Source: an uncultured Bacteroidota bacterium
Lineage (GTDB): Bacteria > Bacteroidota > Bacteroidia > Bacteroidales > CAIWKO01
Length of the DNA: 18,681 nt
Assembly (NCBI GenBank): GCA_937934705.1
Contig: CALGYY010000069.1
Coordinates: 1 to 18,681 of the forward strand
Direction: 5' to 3'
Every line of letters begins with the position of its first letter. Position 1 is the stretch's first letter. Below the pieces are notes generated by a model that made no database searches, had not been told where the DNA came from, and saw nothing but the letters and a program-made list of their open reading frames with translations. Both the position numbers and the translations under genes were made by a program. Positions 1-6,698 of the stretch are shown one piece after another.

Positions 1-633
1 ATCCATGACGGAATACAGCAAAAGACCGGAATCGCCGGATACAGCAGCGTTGTGAGGGGAACGACACCTTTAATCAGAGGGAACGACAGAACGGAAGCTG
101 CGATTTCCGAATCAGCCATGGATGGGCTTATCATCCGGCTCAGGAAACTTTCAGAAGTGAACCTGGCAGACATTGACCACCTCCTCGAAAAAATTGAAAA
201 TCTCAAAGACTCTTTCGAACGCAAGATCAGGGAGGTTGTCGATGCTTTTTTACTCGAAAGGGAAGAAATGCTGCAAAGGCCTCAGGCAATCCGGGAAAAA
301 ATCGACCGGATGAACCAGGAAGGCCAAAAAGAAGCAGAAACTAATGAATCCGGCGGTTCGGATACAGACGAGCTCATACAGCGCTTTTTGCAGAATAACC
401 CCAGCATCAGCCGACCCAGGAAAGACTTTTATAATCCGGCCGATATGGCCCATCACAGCACGATGGATCATGAGGATATCGTAAGCGAAACTCTGGCAGA
501 AGTTCATATCAAACAGGGCTACATTCAAAAGGCCATTAAAATTTATCAGCAATTGTCTTTGATTATTCCCGAAAAAAGCACTTACTTTGCAGCCCGGATT
601 AAAAATCTGAAATCTGAACACAAGTTATTGTAA
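1..633 (+). CDS. TPR-tail protein upstream of secG (5' partial)
   Basis: The reading frame is open from the first base of the window, so the gene almost certainly begins upstream; a GTG at 52 is the first internal start-like codon but has no special support. The visible 210 codons encode a hydrophilic protein. The middle part is charged and probably helical, with a Gln/Glu/Lys-rich coiled-coil-like stretch. The C-terminal 50 residues carry a TPR-like unit (SETLAEVHIKQGYIQKAIKI, then LSLIIPEK). Proteins with this tail sit just before secG in many Bacteroidetes genomes, often after an lptE-like gene. The function is unknown; the TPR unit suggests protein-protein contacts. It ends 16 bp before secG, so the two are probably co-transcribed. 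The family placement is from memory of the motif and the gene order. Confidence 0.75.
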   Translation: MHDGIQQKTGIAGYSSVVRGTTPLIRGNDRTEAAISESAMDGLIIRLRKLSEVNLADIDHLLEKIENLKDSFERKIREVVDAFLLEREEMLQRPQAIREKIDRMNQEGQKEAETNESGGSDTDELIQRFLQNNPSISRPRKDFYNPADMAHHSTMDHEDIVSETLAEVHIKQGYIQKAIKIYQQLSLIIPEKSTYFAARIKNLKSEHKLL

Positions 634-649
634 TTAAAATATTTGCAAA

Positions 650-1006
650 ATGGGAGCTTATGTCGTTGTGGCGGTACTTGTATTCATCGTGTGCGTGCTG
701 CTGATCCTCGTGGTGCTGGTACAAAACTCCAAAGGTGGTGGTCTGGCCTCCAATTTTTCATCATCCAACCAGTTCATGGGTGTTAGGAAAACCGCGGATT
801 TCCTTGAGAAAACAACATGGACCCTGGCTATTGCCCTTCTCGTGCTGAGTCTGTTCTCCATTTTTGTTATCCCCAAAAGTGATAATTCAGGAAGCGGGGT
901 AGATACCGAACTCAGGCAGCAGATTGAAGATGGTGCGCAGCCGGTGGATTATACCCCGGTACCCGGGGGACAAGAAGGACAGCCCACAACAGCTCCTGAA
1001 GAATAA
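650..1006 (+). CDS. secG: Preprotein translocase subunit SecG
   Basis: This is the small inner-membrane subunit of the SecYEG channel, which aids export of unfolded proteins across the cytoplasmic membrane. The 118-residue product has two membrane helices (about residues 4-24 and 55-75) separated by the conserved cytoplasmic loop with QNSKGGGL and a Ser/Asn-rich stretch (SNFSSSNQFMG), followed by an arginine-lysine pair and the KTTW start of helix 2. These are hallmark SecG features. The C-terminal 40 residues form a polar, Pro/Gly/Glu-rich tail, common in Bacteroidetes SecG. It follows the TPR-tail gene by 16 bp and is followed by a strong terminator, so it is the last gene of its operon. 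Confidence 0.95.
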   Translation: MGAYVVVAVLVFIVCVLLILVVLVQNSKGGGLASNFSSSNQFMGVRKTADFLEKTTWTLAIALLVLSLFSIFVIPKSDNSGSGVDTELRQQIEDGAQPVDYTPVPGGQEGQPTTAPEE

Positions 1007-1026
1007 GCACTGATCTTTCATTAAAG

Positions 1027-1063
1027 AATGTCAGAATGTCACACTCATTCTGACATTTTTTTT
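1027..1063 (+). terminator. Rho-independent terminator after secG
   Basis: A perfect 12-bp inverted repeat pairs 1027-1038 with 1046-1057 around a 7-base loop, followed by a run of T to 1063. It lies 20 bp after the secG stop and should end the secG transcript. The stem contains TGTCA repeats, so the same bases might also serve as a protein-binding site for the groES promoter region (see findings). Confidence 0.9.
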
Positions 1064-1197
1064 ATTCAGGGGGCCGGAACTGCAATTTTGTCAAGAAAAA
1101 TCCTGCTTTTGTCTGCTGGCATAAAATCTGACAAGCCCGCGCGCCAAAAAGCAGCCTCATATCTAAATCAATTGTATAACATAAAAATTCGACGCAC

Positions 1198-1476
1198 ATG
1201 GCAAAAGTTAATGGAAAACCTTTAAAAGACAGGGTTTTGGTTGAACCCGCTCCGGCTGAAGAAAAGACTGCCGCCGGCATCATTATTCCCGATACAGCAA
1301 AAGAAAAACCGCAGAAAGGAAAGATCGTGGCTGTGGGGACTGGTAAGAAGGACGAGCCCCTGACCGTAAAGGTAGGCGATACTGTACTTTATGGTAAGTA
1401 CTCAGGTACAGAAGTCACCATTGACGGGAACACCTATCTCATCATGCGCGAGGATGATATCTATATGGTCATCTGA
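1198..1476 (+). CDS. groES: Co-chaperonin GroES (Cpn10)
   Basis: GroES forms the heptameric lid on the GroEL chamber and drives ATP-dependent folding of cytoplasmic proteins. The 92-residue length is normal for the family. The sequence shows the N-terminal KPLKDRVLVEP strand, the mobile loop that contacts GroEL (about residues 20-33, with EEKTAAGIIIPDTAKEKPQ), the GKIVAVGTG motif and the closing GDTVLYGKYSGTEV and YLIMREDDI segments. The ATG at 1198 gives the standard start. groEL follows after 49 bp. The 140-bp region before it lacks a clear TAnnTTTG promoter element and the CIRCE operator used in many other phyla; repeated TGTCA words are seen instead. Confidence 0.97.
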   Translation: MAKVNGKPLKDRVLVEPAPAEEKTAAGIIIPDTAKEKPQKGKIVAVGTGKKDEPLTVKVGDTVLYGKYSGTEVTIDGNTYLIMREDDIYMVI

Positions 1477-1525
1477 TTTCTATCATCTGTAATAATTATT
1501 TTAATAATCTGTAAAACAAACAAAT

Positions 1526-3160
1526 ATGGCAAAAGATATTATTTTCGATTCGAAAGCCCGCGACGGGATTAAAAAAGGTGCTGATGCTTTGGCGGATGCC
1601 GTTAAGGTAACCCTGGGTCCCAAAGGACGCAATGTTATCATTGATAAGAAATATGGTGCTCCCCAAATTTCAAAAGACGGAGTTACTGTAGCTAAGGAAA
1701 TCGAGCTGAAGGATCCCGTAGAGAACATGGGTGCGCAACTGGTAAAGGAAGTGGCCAGCAAGACTGCTGATGTGGCAGGTGACGGCACCACGACAGCGAC
1801 CGTTCTGGCTCAGGCTATCCTGACCACGGGCCTGAAGAATGTCACGGCAGGTGCCAATCCCATGGATCTGAAGCGCGGGATCGATAAGGCTGTTGAATCC
1901 GTAATAGCCAGCCTGAAAAAGATGTCAAAACCGGTTGGGGACACCAATGAGAAGATTGAACAGGTGGCTTCCATTTCAGCCAACAACGACAACACCATCG
2001 GTAAGATGATCGCCGAAGCTATGGCGAAAGTGAAAAAAGAAGGTGTGATTACCATCGAAGAGGCCAAAGGCACTGAAACTGAAGTGAAGGTTGTCGAAGG
2101 GATGCAGTTTGACCGGGGTTATATTTCTCCCTATTTCATTAACGATCCTGACAAGATGGAAGCGGTTTTTGAGAACCCTCACATCCTGATTTTCGACAAG
2201 AAGATTTCTTCCATGAAAGATCTTCTGCCCATCCTGGAGAAGCAGGTTCAGACCGGTCGTCCCCTGCTCATCATCTCTGAAGACGTTGAAGGCGAAGCGC
2301 TGGCAACCCTGGTGGTGAACAAGCTCCGCGGTTCACTCAAAATTGCCGCTGTTAAGGCTCCGGGTTTCGGCGACCGCCGCAAGGCCATGCTCGAAGATAT
2401 TGCCATTCTCACCGGAGGTACCCTGATTTCAGAGGAAACAGGTTATAAACTCGAGGATGCTGAAATTTCATACCTGGGACAGGCCGAGAAAGTGATTGTG
2501 GATAAGGATAACACCACCATCGTTAACGGAAAAGGCACCAAGGACCAGATTAAGGCACGCGTGGCGCAGATCCGCACTCAGATGGAAAACACAACCTCTG
2601 ATTACGATCGCGAGAAACTCCAGGAACGTCTGGCCAAGCTTTCCGGCGGTGTCGCCGTAATCTATGTAGGTGCGGCCAGCGAAGTTGAAATGAAGGAAAA
2701 GAAAGACCGTTTCGACGACGCATTGCATGCTACACGCGCAGCCGTTGAGGAAGGTATCGTTCCGGGCGGCGGCGTGGCTTACATCCGTTGCATTGAAGGC
2801 CTGAAAAAGCTTAAAGGTGATAATGAGGATGAGGAAATCGGTATCGCCATCATCCTGCGCGCGCTCGAAGAGCCCCTCCGTCAGATCGTGACCAATGCCG
2901 GACTGGAAGGTTCAGTCGTGGTTCAGAAAGTGAAGGAAGGTAAAGATGACTTTGGTTTCAACGCCCGCACCGAGGTGTACGAGAACCTTTATAAAGCCGG
3001 TGTCATCGATCCTACCAAAGTCACCCGCGTGGCATTGGAAAATGCTGCATCCATTGCAGGTATGATCCTGACCACCGAATGTGTAATCAGTGATATCAAG
3101 GAAGAAACACCTGCTCCCCCGATGAACCCGGGCATGGGTGGCATGGGTGGAATGATGTAA
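1526..3160 (+). CDS. groEL: Chaperonin GroEL (Cpn60)
   Basis: GroEL is the 14-subunit folding chamber that takes up non-native proteins and, with GroES and ATP, folds them in the cytoplasm. The 544 residues match the usual length. Recognisable blocks are AKDIIFDSKARDG at the N-terminus, the nucleotide-binding TLGPKGRNV (about residue 30) and GDGTTTATVLA (about 86), KAPGFGDRRKAML in the apical domain, the VEEGIVPGGGVA motif near residue 410, and a Gly/Met-rich tail ending GMGGMGGMM. It is the second gene of the groES-groEL operon and ends before a 12-bp stem terminator. No odd residues or truncation were noticed. Confidence 0.98.
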   Translation: MAKDIIFDSKARDGIKKGADALADAVKVTLGPKGRNVIIDKKYGAPQISKDGVTVAKEIELKDPVENMGAQLVKEVASKTADVAGDGTTTATVLAQAILTTGLKNVTAGANPMDLKRGIDKAVESVIASLKKMSKPVGDTNEKIEQVASISANNDNTIGKMIAEAMAKVKKEGVITIEEAKGTETEVKVVEGMQFDRGYISPYFINDPDKMEAVFENPHILIFDKKISSMKDLLPILEKQVQTGRPLLIISEDVEGEALATLVVNKLRGSLKIAAVKAPGFGDRRKAMLEDIAILTGGTLISEETGYKLEDAEISYLGQAEKVIVDKDNTTIVNGKGTKDQIKARVAQIRTQMENTTSDYDREKLQERLAKLSGGVAVIYVGAASEVEMKEKKDRFDDALHATRAAVEEGIVPGGGVAYIRCIEGLKKLKGDNEDEEIGIAIILRALEEPLRQIVTNAGLEGSVVVQKVKEGKDDFGFNARTEVYENLYKAGVIDPTKVTRVALENAASIAGMILTTECVISDIKEETPAPPMNPGMGGMGGMM

Positions 3161-3186
3161 TAACAAATATATTATGCCGTAATATA

Positions 3187-3224
3187 AAGGGCTGTCATTA
3201 TTTATGACAGCCCTTACTGTTTTA
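3187..3224. terminator. Hairpin between convergent groEL and the collagen-like gene
   Basis: A perfect 12-bp inverted repeat pairs 3187-3198 with 3204-3215 around a 5-base loop, 26 bp after the groEL stop and 25 bp beyond the stop of the minus-strand gene. The plus-strand tail (ACTGTTTT) and the minus-strand tail (TTATATT) are both T-rich but short. It probably ends transcription from both sides. Confidence 0.75.
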
Positions 3225-3240
3225 CCATGGAAAACCACTG

Positions 3241-4689
3241 CTATTCCTCAATAACCATGATGGTCAGCTTACCGTAATCGGCATCTGAACCACCACCCGC
3301 CGGCCAGTTGCAGATATTGGCATTGGAGCCGGTGTAGAGTTTGGCCCTCAGGTCATAAACATAAGTTCCTGGATTCATGGTTTCGGTATGACTGATACTC
3401 CACACTTTCGAAACATTAAACCAGTTGCTGTTGCAGATGGCGTCAATACATTGTGAAGTCTCCGTAAGTGCAGTCCCGTCCCTGTGCACGCAAACCTTGA
3501 CGCCTGATCCGCCATTTACTCCGGCGGTGGTCCTGACAACTCCGCTGCTCCAGATCATAACCTTTGACCTCCGGGTAAGTGTTATACTCTGGCTCATCCC
3601 CGTTACCACCGTATACGTGGCAGTGCTGAAATTTGCAAGACCGGCGGTGTTTGTCACACTGTATGTTTTAGCGTAAAGTCTTCCCGTTTTGTTGTTCCCG
3701 GCCAGTTCCAGCCAGCGGCTGTCAGCAGAACTGTATATGAGAGTGATCATGTCGTTGGGAGCGATGATGAGATCAGAAGCACCGTTCAAAATGATACGGT
3801 TCGCTGCAGTGGAAGAAGTATTCTGGTGCGACAGTGTCATGTAGTATGATGTAGCATTATGCAGGATGATCACGCGCCCGTCATTCCCTCCGCTGAAACC
3901 GCTAATGCTGAATGCTGCAGCGGGACCGCTGATCCGGTAATACGACATAGATGTAGTGCTCAGATCCGCATTGTGATTGGCTCCGCTGGCCAGGGTCAGG
4001 GTGCTGTACCTGACAGAGAGCGCACCATTCACGTCCAGCCGGGTGTTCGGCGAGGTAGTCCCCAGACCGATACGTCCTGCAGCACTTTCATATACCGGCG
4101 CGTTGGTGCATACGGCCGAGGTTCCGTCAGATTTCATCAGATAGTTGGCAGTGCCGCAACCTACTGGTCCGGTTGGTCCTGTCACGCCCTGAGCTCCCGG
4201 TGTGCCCGGATCTCCTGTGGGCCCCGTCACGCCCTGAACTCCCGGTGTGCCCGGATCTCCTGTGGGTCCTGTCGGCCCCTGCGCCCCGGCCATACCCGGA
4301 TCACCAGTAGGGCCTGTCGGCCCGGCAACTCCCGCTATTCCCGGGTCACCTGTTGGTCCCTGCACACCTGCAGGTCCCGTTGGTCCCGTTGGTCCCGTTG
4401 CACCGGCCGAAATTGGCAGCCACTGCGTGCCGTCAAAGTACCAGAATTGACTGAAGTCCGTGTCGTACACCAGCAATCCGGTGGCGGGCGCGGGAATTGC
4501 CAGCCGCTGTGTGGTGTTCATCCGGGGGATCAGTATCCCTTTGTTGGTTGAGGTCAGGTCGAGGACAGAGGAGGCATCCGGCGTATTTGTGCCGACTCCT
4601 ACATTTTGCTGAGCACTGAGGTTACCATAACTGGTTATGATCCATAGCAGAGCCAACCAGGCGAAGGAAAGCTTTCGTAAGGTTTTCAT
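3241..4689 (-). CDS. Secreted collagen-like (GXY repeat) protein
   Basis: The 482-residue product has a signal peptide (about residues 1-26, cleavage near LSAQ). Residues 27-93 form a head module (GVGTNTPDASSVLDLTSTNKG, LIPRMNT, YDTDFSQFWYFDGTQW) that I know from Bacteroidetes surface and tail-fibre-like proteins. Residues 96-176 are 27 unbroken G-X-Y triplets rich in GPT and GDP, the pattern of a collagen triple helix. A second fibre-like motif follows (GLGTTSPNTRLDVNG, about residues 208-222). The last 140 residues alternate hydrophobic positions and end YGKLTIMVIEE, which could be a C1q/TNF-like trimerising jelly roll; that fold is inferred. No type IX secretion sorting domain is evident. 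It probably forms a trimeric fibre outside the cell. It lies 45 bp after pdxH on the same strand and may share its transcript; the only local promoter hint is a one-mismatch TATCTTTA at 4721-4728. Confidence 0.85.
   Translation of the reverse strand: MKTLRKLSFAWLALLWIITSYGNLSAQQNVGVGTNTPDASSVLDLTSTNKGILIPRMNTTQRLAIPAPATGLLVYDTDFSQFWYFDGTQWLPISAGATGPTGPTGPAGVQGPTGDPGIAGVAGPTGPTGDPGMAGAQGPTGPTGDPGTPGVQGVTGPTGDPGTPGAQGVTGPTGPVGCGTANYLMKSDGTSAVCTNAPVYESAAGRIGLGTTSPNTRLDVNGALSVRYSTLTLASGANHNADLSTTSMSYYRISGPAAAFSISGFSGGNDGRVIILHNATSYYMTLSHQNTSSTAANRIILNGASDLIIAPNDMITLIYSSADSRWLELAGNNKTGRLYAKTYSVTNTAGLANFSTATYTVVTGMSQSITLTRRSKVMIWSSGVVRTTAGVNGGSGVKVCVHRDGTALTETSQCIDAICNSNWFNVSKVWSISHTETMNPGTYVYDLRAKLYTGSNANICNWPAGGGSDADYGKLTIMVIEE
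4175..4399 (-). repeat. 45-bp tandem repeats encoding collagen-like GXY triplets
   Basis: Five consecutive 45-bp units (starts at 4175, 4220, 4265, 4310 and 4355) each encode five GXY triplets. The first two differ at only a few positions; the others are more diverged, and the last changes to short GGTCCCGTT-like triplet repeats. This is the pattern left by unit duplication and loss, so the length of the collagen stalk may vary among strains. Confidence 0.85.
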
Positions 4690-4734
4690 ATGTTTGGTTT
4701 GGGTTAGGGCGAGTTTTTGGTAAAGATATGAAAA

Positions 4735-5379
4735 TTAAGGAGCCAGGCGTTTCCTTTTCCACTTTTGTTCGAACAGACAATACACAATACGGTCATGCAG
4801 TCGTGCGGGACCACCCTGCCAGAATTCTGTCCACACGGGAATAAGCCTGTAACCACCCCAGAACGCCGGTCGCTGAGGGCCGGAATCACCATGTTTTTTC
4901 AGGGCCTGCTGCTGAAGGTTCAACAGATAATCACGATCGGGAATTTCGCGACTTTGGGGTGATATCAGGGCGTTGATCCGACTTACCAAGGGACGGGAAA
5001 GGAAGTAATCATCAGATTCTTCTTCGCTCACTTTTTCTGTCCTGCCTTCAATTCTTAACTGACGCCCCAGGGCAGACCAGTAAAAACTCACAGCAGCATT
5101 GGGGTTACTGTCCAGGTGAATAGCCTTGCGGCTTTCATAATTGGTGAAAAAGACCAGACCCCTTTCATCCAGATCTTTCAGCAATACATAACGTGCCGAA
5201 GGGAAACCTTTGGGGCTGACGGTCGCCAGGCACATCACATTGGCATCCTGATCACCGGAGGCAAGAGCTTCTTCAATCCACTGCTGCATCAATGGAAAAG
5301 GATGATCAGGAAGGGAAGCCACATCAAGCTCCCGTCCTGCGAAATCTTTTCTTAAATCTCCGAGTTTTCGGTCTTTCAT
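4735..5379 (-). CDS. pdxH: Pyridoxamine 5'-phosphate oxidase
   Basis: PdxH is an FMN flavoprotein that uses oxygen to turn pyridoxamine or pyridoxine 5'-phosphate into pyridoxal 5'-phosphate, the last step of vitamin B6 cofactor synthesis and salvage. The 214-residue length fits the family (about 210-220). Diagnostic blocks are ARYVLLK (62-68), FFTNYESRKA (77-86), FYWSALGRQLRIEG (99-112), SPQS (140-143), WGGYRLIPVWTEFWQGG (174-190), RLHDRIVY (193-200) and the C-terminal RLAP. I chose the ATG at 5379, giving MKDRKLGDLRKDF; an in-frame GTG at 5385 would add two residues and overlap the stop of the upstream capA-like gene in a TAGTG. The two genes are surely co-transcribed. The need for oxygen fits with the bd oxidase nearby in showing that the cell meets some oxygen. 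Confidence 0.96.
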   Translation of the reverse strand: MKDRKLGDLRKDFAGRELDVASLPDHPFPLMQQWIEEALASGDQDANVMCLATVSPKGFPSARYVLLKDLDERGLVFFTNYESRKAIHLDSNPNAAVSFYWSALGRQLRIEGRTEKVSEEESDDYFLSRPLVSRINALISPQSREIPDRDYLLNLQQQALKKHGDSGPQRPAFWGGYRLIPVWTEFWQGGPARLHDRIVYCLFEQKWKRKRLAP

Positions 5380-5384
5380 AAGCA

Positions 5385-6497
5385 CTAAGGGATCTGCCTG
5401 ACCCAGCCATCATCATCAATGCTGATCTTCACTTCCGGGAAATCCGTTTTGGTAAGATCCTGAATAATCTTCAGCACCCTTTTCTGCGGATCCACAGCAG
5501 GCGGCTGGTATTTGATCTGATAGGTAGGGATAATCTGTGCCTGCATGAATTTTCCGTCGCGGTCGGTGTACACCCGGATGATCGGCGCCAGTCCGCAAAC
5601 CCCGGATACGCTGATGCGGCTGTAAGTACAGAAATTCCCCATACTGTAGGCGATGAAGCGGTCTTTGTAGACTTCCACCGCGCGCGTTACATGCGGTCCG
5701 TGCCCGAAGACCACATCGGCCCCGGCGTCAATAACTGCATGACTGAATTTGTATACATCCCCTCTGTTGTATCCCATGAACATTTCATCGCGGCGGGGAA
5801 CATGCTGATGCGACGCCCCTTCGGCCCCGCTGTGAAAGGAAACAATGACCACATCACACACCGAGTCCAGACTCCTTACCAGGCGACGGGCCTCGTCATA
5901 ATTGCGGAAGTCGCAGTTTCCAGTTTCCGGTGAAAAAGCACAAAAACCGTATTTTACCCCGTCCTTTTCAAAGAAAGCCGTTGGCTTCGTTAACCAGCCG
6001 GCATATTGAAGACCGGCGCCCTCCAGTGTTTTCGCTGTACTCTGCTTGCCTGTGGCTCCGAAGTCCTTGGTGTGGTTGTTGGCAACACTGATCAAGTCAA
6101 AACCCGCATCTACCAGGCAGTTGACGAATTTGGTCGGCATCCCGAAGGTCCAGCAATTGTTGGGGTCCTTACAGGATTTGCGCCCCTCAGGCGTGTCGGT
6201 GAACACCCCTTCAAGATTACAGAAGGCCACATCCGCGGTCTTGAAATATTCCATCGTGGGTTTCAATTCCCCGCTGCAATCCTCACCCGGCGGGAGAAAC
6301 TCCCTCGAAGGGATGATCGTCCCCAGCATAATATCTCCAACCCCGGCAATGATGAGGGTGTCCGCTTCTGCATTCACCACAACGCGGGTGCTGTCGCCCG
6401 GCTGCGCTTCCCCCTCCTGCCTGGCGGCCTGCCCACAGCGGGTCAGGCCCAGTACCAGTAACATCGCCATCAATAATGTGTATCTCTTCATATTCAT
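5385..6497 (-). CDS. CapA-family (PGA_cap) metallophosphatase-like lipoprotein
   Basis: This 370-residue protein belongs to the CapA/PgsA family, related to calcineurin-like phosphoesterases and linked in some bacteria to poly-gamma-glutamate capsule. Motifs seen are GDIMLG (54-59), NLEG (94-97), VANNHTKDFG (138-147), SFHSGAE (220-226), GHGPHV (265-270) and YSMGNF (284-289), which supply the expected metal-binding Asp, Asn and His. The N-terminus is a lipoprotein signal with a Cys at residue 21 (LTRC, with an unusual Arg before the Cys). About ten further cysteines are spread through the mature part, many for an exported protein. I use the ATG at 6497 (6491 also possible); a TTG at 6512 would sit inside the promoter element 6510-6517. 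No other capsule genes are near, so a poly-gamma-glutamate role is not supported by context; it is followed directly by pdxH. Confidence 0.85.
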   Translation of the reverse strand: MNMKRYTLLMAMLLVLGLTRCGQAARQEGEAQPGDSTRVVVNAEADTLIIAGVGDIMLGTIIPSREFLPPGEDCSGELKPTMEYFKTADVAFCNLEGVFTDTPEGRKSCKDPNNCWTFGMPTKFVNCLVDAGFDLISVANNHTKDFGATGKQSTAKTLEGAGLQYAGWLTKPTAFFEKDGVKYGFCAFSPETGNCDFRNYDEARRLVRSLDSVCDVVIVSFHSGAEGASHQHVPRRDEMFMGYNRGDVYKFSHAVIDAGADVVFGHGPHVTRAVEVYKDRFIAYSMGNFCTYSRISVSGVCGLAPIIRVYTDRDGKFMQAQIIPTYQIKYQPPAVDPQKRVLKIIQDLTKTDFPEVKISIDDDGWVRQIP

Positions 6498-6509
6498 CTG
6501 TTTGGTCAA

Positions 6510-6517
6510 CAAATTTA
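6510..6517 (-). promoter_or_regulatory. Promoter element (-7 type) before the capA-like gene
   Basis: The minus strand reads TAAATTTG, an exact TAnnTTTG match to the Bacteroidetes -7 element, 12 bp before the ATG at 6497. No TTG/TTTG was found at the usual distance upstream. If used, the 5' leader would be only a few bases, and the TTG start at 6512 is excluded. Confidence 0.5.
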
Positions 6518-6635
6518 GTGATTTTTCAGCTTCCTAGAAGATCCGGAGGATAAGGAATACCTCGAGCACAGGCTGTAGGGTTCTCTGATTCAGCATATTC
6601 AAAGTGAAAGCAAGAATTTTATGACATTTATGCAA

Positions 6636-6669
6636 TTTGTTATGCGCAAACACTTTTTTACTATGTTTG
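6636..6669 (+). promoter_or_regulatory. Bacteroidetes-type promoter of the cyd region
   Basis: TTTG at 6636-6639 and TATGTTTG at 6662-6669 match the -33 and -7 elements of the Bacteroidetes primary sigma factor (TTTG and TAnnTTTG) with a 22-bp spacer, within the known range. Transcription would begin near 6675, some 25 bp before the ATG at 6699. Since it lies inside the longer open frame beginning at 6621, it argues for the later start. It probably serves all genes through 11130, as no terminator or other clear promoter lies between them. Confidence 0.7.
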
Positions 6670-6698
6670 TTGTGGTAAAAAAGCATATAAATACCATT

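Noticed and set aside
1064..1197. CIRCE operator or standard promoter before groES
   Set aside because: No TTAGCACTC/GAGTGCTAA inverted repeat and no exact TAnnTTTG with spaced TTG were found; the best is TGCTTTTG at 1104-1111 with one mismatch.
1028..1225. Plus-strand open frame across the secG-groES gap
   Set aside because: It runs through the terminator hairpin and into groES in another frame and has no family features.
3241..3480. Type IX secretion sorting domain on the collagen-like protein
   Set aside because: The C-terminus ends GKLTIMVIEE with no conserved sorting-domain motifs that I can recognise, so export beyond the Sec pathway is left open.
6006..6537. Two plus-strand open frames opposite the capA-like gene
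   Set aside because: The minus-strand product has all the CapA-family motifs in order; the opposite frames are Arg/Gly/Pro-rich shadows.
6600..6660. Operator palindrome for the Rrf2 or an FNR-type regulator at the cyd promoter
   Set aside because: The sequence around ACATTTATGCAATTTGT has a TGCA centre but unequal flanks, and no TTGAT-N4-ATCAA site is present; too weak to call.
6621..6698. Longer start for the exported TPR gene
   Set aside because: It would mask the signal peptide that begins at 6699 and would include the promoter at 6636-6669.
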